A stretch of DNA of 64,000 bases from Halomonas sp. M4R1S46 (lineage in GTDB: Bacteria > Pseudomonadota > Gammaproteobacteria > Pseudomonadales > Halomonadaceae). The stretch is taken from NCBI RefSeq assembly GCF_025725685.1, contig NZ_CP107008.1:2356001-2420000 (forward strand), given 5' to 3'. The first letter of the stretch is position 1, and each line of letters opens with the position of its first letter. The notes below the pieces were generated by a model. The model saw only the letters and a list, made by a program, of their open reading frames with translations. It did not search any database and was not told the origin of the DNA. The position numbers were made by a program, and so were the translations under genes. Shown here piece after piece: positions 57,281 through 64,000 of the stretch.

Positions 57281-58165
57281 CTACCTTAAATTAGCGTGCA
57301 ACTTTACCGGCGTGCTGAATTGCCAGAAGATCTTTATGACAGAGTATTTCAACAACCCCAGTTCTTTACGTTTCGACCTTCTTTTCCGGGAAATAAACTC
57401 GGCGGTTTCGTTATTTTTCTCGCCTGTACCTTCATCGGGAATTAATGAGTCCATGGCAATAATTTGATGCATCAGGTCGTTGCTGATGTTTGATGCATAA
57501 TGGAATACTCGCACTCTCTTTAACCATTTTTTCCTATTCAAGAATGGATCCGTGTCATTCCAACGCTTCTCTAAACCCAGAAATCTAACATTAGATTTAA
57601 ACACGGCCTCTACCAGCGACACTTGATCATACTCAACACCGATCCTGTTATAACTTTTGTTCCATTTGGAAAAGAAATGATCGACTGCCTCAGACTTCTT
57701 GAAAAGAATCACTCCACTGTTCCAGTGAGGAAGGTTAGAAACCAGTTCACCTCCTAAAATAGGCACATCTCCTTTCCCCTTTCTTTCCTGAGGGTAGGGA
57801 TTAACTCGCATCGCCACATCAAAGTGATCCAGGAGAAACTCACCGACCGAAAGATCTTTCATTATCAGTGTATCTGAGTCCAAGAAGACCGCTTTCTGGT
57901 AAGAAGAATATTCATGCAAACGACTTTTTATATTTCTATTCTCTTTCGTATCAAGATCAATAAAGATGATTGTATCAAGACCTTCAGACAAGAAATCGAT
58001 GTTATCGACCAGCAGTTCCACATTAGTAATTACGGTAACTGGCATTGAAGGACTTACCGACTTCAAGGTCTTGATGGAGAGTAATGTCATTGCCAAATAT
58101 GGCCGGCCCATGGCAACATATATCGCACCGAAACTTCTTTTAATGGTGTTATTCTGTTTTTCCAT
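57281..58165 (-). CDS. GT8-like glycosyltransferase
   Basis: 294 residues. The GT-A fold marks are the N-terminal AIYVAMGRPYLAM and the DxD motif in KAVFLDSDTLIMK (Asp near 97-99), followed by LPHWNSGVILFKK and FHYAS near the end. It transfers a sugar from a nucleotide donor; specificity unknown. The start overlaps the wzy-like stop by 17 bases. Confidence 0.82.
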   Translation of the reverse strand: MEKQNNTIKRSFGAIYVAMGRPYLAMTLLSIKTLKSVSPSMPVTVITNVELLVDNIDFLSEGLDTIIFIDLDTKENRNIKSRLHEYSSYQKAVFLDSDTLIMKDLSVGEFLLDHFDVAMRVNPYPQERKGKGDVPILGGELVSNLPHWNSGVILFKKSEAVDHFFSKWNKSYNRIGVEYDQVSLVEAVFKSNVRFLGLEKRWNDTDPFLNRKKWLKRVRVFHYASNISNDLMHQIIAMDSLIPDEGTGEKNNETAEFISRKRRSKRKELGLLKYSVIKIFWQFSTPVKLHANLR

Positions 58166-59447
58166 TTTCTTTCCAGCCGTTTAAAGTCGTCACATAAAGC
58201 AGGCATGCCAAGGACAAGATGATCCAAGGTTGCATCCGGTCAATATCACTTGATGTCGAGACAGACAAGAGAATATAAATTAGTGTTGACAAAGGATAAA
58301 TAGCGCCTATGGAAAAGGACTGAAACATTTTTACCATCAAGAATAGCATAATGGGAAAAATGCCAATCACTCCAAAAGCTATAAAACCTCCTATCCAGAA
58401 TGAATGTGGGTTGCCAAATGTTCCTAACCCTATCCCAAACAACATGTCAAGAACATCCATGCCATCCAAGTATGAGCTCCACATTAATAGCCTACCGTTA
58501 TTATCAATATTGACATCCTTTAAAACCCTTAGCGACTCGACTGAATCAGGAACAAAAGGGAGTCCGGCCACACCAAATATTGAGAAATAAAATATCAGTG
58601 AGGAAAACGCAAGGACCAAAATAGAAACCCATACTACAAATCGTGCGGGAAGTTTCCTGAAATTTCGCACTAGAAATATAACAAGCCCTATTGCTATAGA
58701 CACAACAGTTGCTATTAATGGCATTCTTGAACCGGCATAGACCATGGCGAGCAAGACACACATGGAAGATGCCAGATAAAGAACCTTGGATAGAATTCCC
58801 TTTTGTTCAATTATAAGAGACAGCATAGTTAGTGTAAGGACGGATCCCAGAACTGTGGTCAATAATCTAGGCGAACTTTGTGTATCACCAACGGCAAAGC
58901 TCATCTCAGATGTTCTCGCTAATGAAAGTTCCTGTGAAGTGAATAATAAAAATACGGCTGCCCCCATACATAATCCAGCAAAAGCTATTGCCGATAAAAG
59001 AGTATCTTCCAGATCCTGGGGAGGATGATCTTCTGAGAAGCCCAGAAGGAAAAGGCTGTAGACAAGAACAGATATTAAGCCAAAATATCTTTCTAGATAT
59101 AAAGAATCAGTAAGCAGGTGCACGAATGACAGTGCTAACACTAAAAAAACCAAGATGCCGAATGGCTTGTATACCCTTAGCACTCCCCTTAAAAAAATCT
59201 GATATGTGGCTCCAAGCAATGCTGAAAGAACAATAAACCATCCATAGTGCACTCCCGAGTAGATCCCGATTAATTGAAATCCTGAACCGAACAAAACCAG
59301 TGGGACCGAGTAGTAGATACTCTTTGATGTAACAACCATCGTAACAATAAAAGCGAATATCAAACTAAGAGGGATTGACACAGACGATAAGACAGATACG
59401 ACTGCAACAGGCATAAACATGTAGGATAACTTCAATTCATTTTTCAT
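58149..59447 (-). CDS. Wzy-like O-antigen polymerase/ligase
   Basis: 432 residues with 10-12 transmembrane helices, very AT-rich codons, and the Wzy_C signature FGIGLGTFGNPHSFWIGGF near residue 360. Unrelated in detail to the ligase at 41452, so the locus has both. It probably polymerises the repeat unit made by the GT genes downstream. Confidence 0.85.
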   Translation of the reverse strand: MKNELKLSYMFMPVAVVSVLSSVSIPLSLIFAFIVTMVVTSKSIYYSVPLVLFGSGFQLIGIYSGVHYGWFIVLSALLGATYQIFLRGVLRVYKPFGILVFLVLALSFVHLLTDSLYLERYFGLISVLVYSLFLLGFSEDHPPQDLEDTLLSAIAFAGLCMGAAVFLLFTSQELSLARTSEMSFAVGDTQSSPRLLTTVLGSVLTLTMLSLIIEQKGILSKVLYLASSMCVLLAMVYAGSRMPLIATVVSIAIGLVIFLVRNFRKLPARFVVWVSILVLAFSSLIFYFSIFGVAGLPFVPDSVESLRVLKDVNIDNNGRLLMWSSYLDGMDVLDMLFGIGLGTFGNPHSFWIGGFIAFGVIGIFPIMLFLMVKMFQSFSIGAIYPLSTLIYILLSVSTSSDIDRMQPWIILSLACLLYVTTLNGWKENGKTE

Positions 59448-59626
59448 GAATTTGACACCTAACTTAGTGTTTTCCTGATGACATCAGGAACAAGGCTTCC
59501 TTACACTTCCTTATTAATAGCGCTTGACCACTAATCACCATGCCAATCTACCACAATGCTCCAACTTAACAAAATTACTGGGGAATAGGTCCATCGACAT
59601 AGCCTTGAAAGATAACATCCGCACTC

Positions 59627-60325
59627 TTATTTTATAAATTCATTTACAGTTGAAGAAGTTAGAAAATGGACAATATGGTCAACAATGGCATCGTCGTTCA
59701 TACTTGCATCGATGCTGATTACGGGAAAATCTCTTTTCTTCATTAGCAAGGCCAGCTTTTCGCTTCCCTCTAAAAATTTTATATTGAAACTTGATAGCTC
59801 TTGATCCGTCTTTTCCTTGTGATATGATAACAATGTCCCGGTTTTTGCAGCCCTATCTCGGATTCGGTTATTGATGAAAGTCGGCGATGCAGTCAGGTTG
59901 ATGACCGCACGCCTTCGCATGATAAAATCGAAGTTGTCTGGTCTGTCCCTGGACATCTCACATAACTCAGTTATGAAGTGTTGACTTAGTCCCTCATCGA
60001 CAAGCACCCCCCAGTCGGCACTATGAATATTGAGATCATACAGAATTTTTATCGATTTATTTTTGAGCACACCAATATCATCCAGTCGCATTGCCGCCAG
60101 GGAGAGTAAATAGGCTCTGGATATACATACCCGTCTTGCTTGATCAAATTTTTGACGACTGGCATGGATAGCATTTTTTTTTATCAAACACTTGATCAAG
60201 TGAGATTTACCTATTCCCGGAGGGCCTATCAAATCAACAACGAGTGGAACTGAATCGAATATTCTCCATCGATAAACACTGAATCCGGCTCTGTTATACA
60301 GAATATTTGAGATCGCGTCTTTCAT
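59627..60325 (-). CDS. P-loop NTPase of unknown role
   Basis: 232 residues from the ATG at 60325 (AAGG site six bases upstream; an alternative ATG at 60349 adds eight). The Walker A is VVDLIGPPGIGKSHLIK, near residues 26-42, with a basic region RRRAVINLTASPTFINNRIRDRAAKTG after it. Looks like a small nucleotide or sugar kinase, but no family is certain. A 179-base gap separates it from the wzy-like gene. Confidence 0.65.
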   Translation of the reverse strand: MKDAISNILYNRAGFSVYRWRIFDSVPLVVDLIGPPGIGKSHLIKCLIKKNAIHASRQKFDQARRVCISRAYLLSLAAMRLDDIGVLKNKSIKILYDLNIHSADWGVLVDEGLSQHFITELCEMSRDRPDNFDFIMRRRAVINLTASPTFINNRIRDRAAKTGTLLSYHKEKTDQELSSFNIKFLEGSEKLALLMKKRDFPVISIDASMNDDAIVDHIVHFLTSSTVNEFIK

Positions 60326-60842
60326 TGAAACCTTCTCACATATAAACAATCCTGACTATGCTAATGCACTGCTGTAAACCAGTCGGCTCCGAATACTCAC
60401 AAGCACTATAGGGCCTGAAAGAAGGGAAACCGTATGAAATATTTCAACCGGATGATCATGCTGATTGACATCAACCTGTTTACATAAGTCACATCAAGTC
60501 TGGCCGACACCCATGAGTGATTCCTTAAAATGGAAATTGAACAAGCTCAATTCCAGGCACAGGGCTATTGAAACCTGTTCATCTGGTGATAGTTTGACAA
60601 CATCCGCTTACGACAGGCATCACAATCCCGAGGATATACACGCATATACTCGAGGAGTCGGCGTTCATGACGAGGCCATCAATCTGCAGGCTGTCAATTC
60701 GTTGCCATTCAGAGAAAGTTTTCATTGATATTAGTTTATGTTGTTTCCATTGCCAGTAGAATGCGGCTGTGGAAGTTCCCTTTTCCTATTGTGTAATACC
60801 CAGCTCACTGTCGATTAACGCTGGTCGGGTACGAGTTGCTAG
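60326..60842. other. AT-rich gap beside IS copy 2
   Basis: About 500 bases with no gene recognised; likely promoter and decayed DNA. The IS target CTAG is at 60839-60842. Confidence 0.45.
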
Positions 60843-61692
60843 GTTCTGTCTGGAAAGTCGGCACGTAGGCAGCGGTCTATGCACGCCAGGCATACCATGG
60901 CCCGGAAGCTGCTGGCCAACTTGTCGTAACGGGTGCAGACCCGGCGTAGTTCTTTGATCCAACCGAAGCAGCGCTCAATGATGTTTCGCTCCCGATACCG
61001 GGGCTTGTCAAAGCCCCTCGGAGCACCAGGGCGCGGTTTTCGCTTCATCTTGCGTCGGGCAATGATCGGCTTCATGCGATGCCGGTCGCAGTAGCGGCGA
61101 AGCGGGTCGCTATCGTAGCCCTTGTCCGCCACGATGAAGCGGCAACGCTTGCGAGGCCTGCCCTTGGCCCCAGGCAGATGAACGTTCTCCATGGTGGGAA
61201 TGAAGTGCCGCGTATCCGAGTCCTGTCCCGGCGACAGCGTGAAGGTCAGCGGCCAACCATGCCGGTCACAGAGCATGTGGATCTTGGTCGTCAGGCCGCC
61301 TCTACTCCGTCCCAGGGCATGGTCTACGGGTTCGTGCTGTCCCCCTTTTTGCCGCCCCCAGAGGCGGCCCGGGTGGCGCGGATCGATGTCGAATCGATCA
61401 TCCAGGTGTCCAGATCCATCAGGCCATCCTCTCGCAGGCGAAGTTGGAGGCGCGCCAGAATTGCCTCGAAGGTGCCATCATCGCGCCACTGACGGAAACG
61501 GTCATAGACGGTCTTCCAGGGGCCGTAGCGCTCTGGCAGGTCTCGCCACTTGGCGCCCGAGCAGAGGATCCAGAAGATGCCGTTCAACACCTGGCGGTCA
61601 TCGCGACGGGGACGGCCCGTCCTCTGCGGCGGCGAGACGATGTCTTCGATGAGGGCCCAGCCGTTGTCGGAGATCTCGTAGCGTCCTGCCAT
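60839..61692 (-). CDS. IS5-family transposase, copy 2 (frameshifted)
   Basis: Both halves encode the same amino-acid sequence as the transposase at 17531-18384, with the same AAAAAGGGGG slip site (read on the minus strand near 61340-61349). The only nucleotide changes I found are silent (for example CGG to CGA in the ARRK segment). The stop codon lies in the target CTAG at 60839-60842, as in copy 1. Confidence 0.9.
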
Positions 61693-61746
61693 GGGTCACC
61701 TATGCTGCTGAGGCATAGATGACATTAGCAAATTCGAGTTTTCGGA
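60843..61746 (-). mobile_element. IS5-family insertion sequence, copy 2 (one end six bases short)
   Basis: 904-bp near-identical copy of 17471-18380 in inverse orientation. The right-end repeat GTTCTGTCTGGAAAGTCG is intact at 60843. At the other end the six bases next to the target (GCTTTG in copy 1) are missing, and the end reads TCCGAAAACTCG directly after CTAG (61747-61750). CTAG flanks both sides. Confidence 0.9.
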
Positions 61747-61871
61747 CTAGGCAGCTCAGCAAATCAGCAACAGTGGAGACGTCCGAACATCATCCTTATG
61801 TGGAATGTCATCGAGCGATGAGCCGTGTTGCAGCTGCACAAGGTGAGCATTACCCATCTAACCTGATGATA

Positions 61872-62660
61872 TCATTTCATGGAAAAATCTCTGTACATCG
61901 TCACTAGACCGGAACATCGGCCAGAAAGGTTGTCCTGCCTGAAAGCAATATCTGGGTCCACTTCTTCCACACCATGGAGTATTTTCGTGTTGTAGATTAC
62001 TATAGTTCCCATTTTGAGAAAGGAGTCATAATAGACTCTCTCTCCATCGATTACAAAATACCCTCCACCTTTCCTATAGTCACATGAGTCATCATCACCT
62101 TTCTGGCTCATGACTATCAGCGGCTGGAAATACGCATCCACTCCGTATTTTTCGACAACCGTCGGTACATAATCATCCACGTGCTCAGCCATGTGACCTC
62201 CTCCTGCGGGGTAATGATGCACCCTGGAAGCCGTCCAGAATCCATCCTGAACACTATCAATCGCAAAGTCTTTGTCAAACCCCGTGACGATATTCCGGAT
62301 CATGGCGGCCTGCCTGAAAGCATTTCTCAAGCCATATATATCAGGAGAAAAGATCGGATTATAAAATGTCCTCACACACTTGGATAAATCCTTTTCCCTG
62401 AGCTCTCCTCCACCTATCGATAACTTTTGGTAGTTTTTTTGAATACTCTCCGGTGATTCGCCGGTCGCTGGCTTGTCATTATCGATTGAAAAAGCATTCC
62501 TGAGAGCCTTCTTTCCTTCAAGAATTTCATCCTCGGTTATCAACCCAGTTATGATGGCAAAACTATTCTCATCAAGGACCGACCGCAACTTTTCATCATC
62601 GAGATCACTGAGGTTAGTAACAGAAAAAAAAACTCGGTCAATATCAGTATGCGACAGCAT
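61872..62660 (-). CDS. 2-oxoglutarate/Fe(II) oxygenase-like protein
   Basis: 262 residues with the jelly-roll metal triad His160-x-Asp162 (MAEHVDDY) and His229 (KILHGVEEVDPD); the segment DFAIDSVQDGFWTASRVHHYPAG precedes it. It probably hydroxylates a sugar, amino acid or other locus intermediate using 2-oxoglutarate. It overlaps the propeller gene stop by 17 bases. A paralogue is at the window edge (63678-64000). An IS element inserted downstream may have cut the operon. Confidence 0.75.
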   Translation of the reverse strand: MLSHTDIDRVFFSVTNLSDLDDEKLRSVLDENSFAIITGLITEDEILEGKKALRNAFSIDNDKPATGESPESIQKNYQKLSIGGGELREKDLSKCVRTFYNPIFSPDIYGLRNAFRQAAMIRNIVTGFDKDFAIDSVQDGFWTASRVHHYPAGGGHMAEHVDDYVPTVVEKYGVDAYFQPLIVMSQKGDDDSCDYRKGGGYFVIDGERVYYDSFLKMGTIVIYNTKILHGVEEVDPDIAFRQDNLSGRCSGLVTMYRDFSMK

Positions 62661-63633
62661 GTCCCTTCTCCCAGAAGCGATTCGCGGCTGACTTCAAGTT
62701 TTCACTTGATGTCATCACCATTCCAAGCCCACCCTTTCCATATTCATTTCCACTGTAGACGACATAAACAAATCCCTTGTGCTCGAATGCTGACGGATAG
62801 CACTGGGAATCATGATCCCAGTCACCGAGGACATCTCTAGAGAGCCGATAAGGTAATCTGTGCCAAGTCAATCCATCACGGGAAACGGCATGAAATATTC
62901 GATAGTACTCACCCCTGGCACAAAACCACATATGAAAGGTGTCTTCCAGCTTTAGTACTGACGGGTGACAGACCGAATGCTCCTCGGGCCCGAAACCGAT
63001 GCGGTCGACATAGTCACGATGCCAACGCTCTCCATCCTCGGACTCCGCATACCGAATCAAGTACCGATGTCCGGCCGAAACGCTATCTGTCTTCCTGTAC
63101 CACTCGATAAAACTTGTGTACCACATTCTCCATTTTCTACCCTCCAGTGTTACGAATGTCGAGCCGATAGAAAAGGGCTCATCATCGGTCCGATGCATGA
63201 CGGGTGCCCTGGATATCCGAATAAAGTTTTGTCCACCATCATGGCTTATAGCTCTTCCCAAATGATTCTGAAACCCTGTGGAGCAAGTTGCTACCCAGCC
63301 TGTATAAAAGAGGTGCAGTACCTCTCCATCTGAAACAACACAGGGATATGACACCCCATCCTCATCAAAAGAACCCAGACTACCATGTGACAGACAGGGT
63401 CTGTGTGCAATGTCGATGACGGATGCCTTTCCCTCCAGGTCCACCAGTATCCTTCCGATAAGCGAGCGGTTCTTGTCATCTCTGCCTGTTATGTAGCACC
63501 AGAAGAGTCCAGCCCTGGGCCCCTCGACAATTGATGATGCCCCTGTATAGTGTCTCAACCATTTCGGGTGTGATAACGAAGGTTTGATCAATAAACCGAG
63601 AGGTTGCCAATCAATATTTAGTACTTCATTCAT
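62644..63633 (-). CDS. Glycosidase-like beta-propeller protein (GH32/43/130 type)
   Basis: 329 residues with repeated propeller segments: GAGLFWCYITGRD-type, LHLFYTGWVATC, WRMWYTSFIEWY, FHMWFCARGEYY, and FVYVVYSGNEYGKGG. These Trp/Tyr-rich blade ends recur every 50-60 residues, as in five-bladed glycosidase domains. The catalytic acids are not assigned. No signal peptide, so cytoplasmic. It may process a sugar intermediate between the two oxygenases. Confidence 0.7.
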   Translation of the reverse strand: MNEVLNIDWQPLGLLIKPSLSHPKWLRHYTGASSIVEGPRAGLFWCYITGRDDKNRSLIGRILVDLEGKASVIDIAHRPCLSHGSLGSFDEDGVSYPCVVSDGEVLHLFYTGWVATCSTGFQNHLGRAISHDGGQNFIRISRAPVMHRTDDEPFSIGSTFVTLEGRKWRMWYTSFIEWYRKTDSVSAGHRYLIRYAESEDGERWHRDYVDRIGFGPEEHSVCHPSVLKLEDTFHMWFCARGEYYRIFHAVSRDGLTWHRLPYRLSRDVLGDWDHDSQCYPSAFEHKGFVYVVYSGNEYGKGGLGMVMTSSENLKSAANRFWEKGHAVAY

Positions 63634-63677
63634 TTGATCACCTGAAACATAAATGGTGCCGATCGACGACTCAACAA

Positions 63678-64000
63678 TTATAATCCAAGGTCTACTGAAT
63701 CGGATATCCCCTGTGTACTGGTCAGTTTATTAACAGCGAACAAAGCTATCCATCGTCCGTTGAAGTCTTCCCATTTTTTTTCGAGATGCGGATCGACAGG
63801 GGCAACACCGTGTACCATCTGGGCATTGAAAAAAGTAACCTCTCCCCAATCACTGTACTCATCGATCTGCACGATCTCACCATCATTATTGACAAAAAAG
63901 GCACCGCCAACGCAGAAGTCTTCTCCCTTACGGCAGAGAAGCATGGTAGGTACTGCAAGCTGATGGCGATCAACTGGATCCATGTGTTTGTTCATCGCAC
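63678..64000 (-). CDS. 2-oxoglutarate/Fe(II) oxygenase-like protein (N-terminus outside window)
   Basis: The C-terminal part of a paralogue of the protein at 61872-62660: HMDPVDRH (His-x-Asp), GGAFFVNNDGEIVQIDEY, and MVHGVAPVDP (second His) align with HVDDY, GGYFVIDGERVYYD and LHGVEEVDP. The frame is open to the window edge, and the first Met at 63995 sits inside the metal motif, so the true start is beyond base 64000. Confidence 0.72.
   Translation of the reverse strand, partial: AMNKHMDPVDRHQLAVPTMLLCRKGEDFCVGGAFFVNNDGEIVQIDEYSDWGEVTFFNAQMVHGVAPVDPHLEKKWEDFNGRWIALFAVNKLTSTQGISDSVDLGL

Overview
The window looks like chromosomal DNA of a GC-rich gammaproteobacterium, most likely Halomonadaceae (Halomonas or a close relative). 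The evidence is the gene order metZ-purF-cvpA-dedD-folC-accD-trpA-trpB-trpF-truA-fimV...asd-leuB-leuD-leuC with a divergent LysR gene, which is the Pseudomonas/Halomonas arrangement, plus the protein sequences themselves. The genus is an inference; no rRNA or tRNA gene was seen.

Region 1 (1-22325, minus strand) is a conserved housekeeping block for methionine, purine, fatty-acid, folate, tryptophan, pseudouridine, polar-organisation, lysine/threonine and leucine functions. Two things interrupt it. Between fimV and asd (12.35-15.9 kb) lies an inserted cassette with a small membrane protein, a membrane-anchored PAPS-type sulfotransferase and an arylsulfotransferase-like protein, next to a 54-bp duplicated scrap of asd. 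Between asd and leuB lies a complete IS5-family element whose insertion splits a dispersed intergenic repeat and leaves a CTAG duplication. Further copies of that repeat lie between leuB and leuD, upstream of leuC, and at 30.7 kb.

Region 2 (22.3-34 kb, plus strand) holds the LysR gene and then a catabolic cluster: Rieske oxygenase, SDR, betaine-type periplasmic binding protein, GMC (choline-dehydrogenase-like) oxidoreductase, flavin/2Fe-2S reductase, PuuC-like aldehyde dehydrogenase, class II aldolase-like protein, GlxA/CdhR-type AraC regulator and a polytopic permease. The gene mix suggests uptake and oxidative breakdown of a quaternary-ammonium or betaine-like compound. The substrate is not determined by sequence.

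Region 3 (34-41.1 kb) returns to core genes: a zinc-ribbon protein, leuS, lptE and holA. They are followed by a PA2779/PA2778-like pair (small secreted membrane protein plus C39-like lipoprotein peptidase) and a DUF488 protein.

Region 4 (41.1-64 kb, almost all minus strand) is a mosaic surface-polysaccharide locus. It contains an O-antigen ligase/polymerase, an initiating sugar transferase, an ATP-grasp enzyme, a methyltransferase, an ABC flippase-like exporter, a Wzc-type tyrosine autokinase, RmlA, two glycosyltransferases, a second Wzy-like protein, two small P-loop proteins, two 2-oxoglutarate/Fe oxygenases and a beta-propeller glycosidase-like protein. From about 47.5 kb the DNA is clearly more AT-rich than the core. 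The locus is littered with IS debris: IS110-like, IS1380 with a nonsense codon, IS3 fragments, a second near-identical IS5-family copy, and a degenerate second ligase gene fragment. This points to repeated gene transfer and remodelling.
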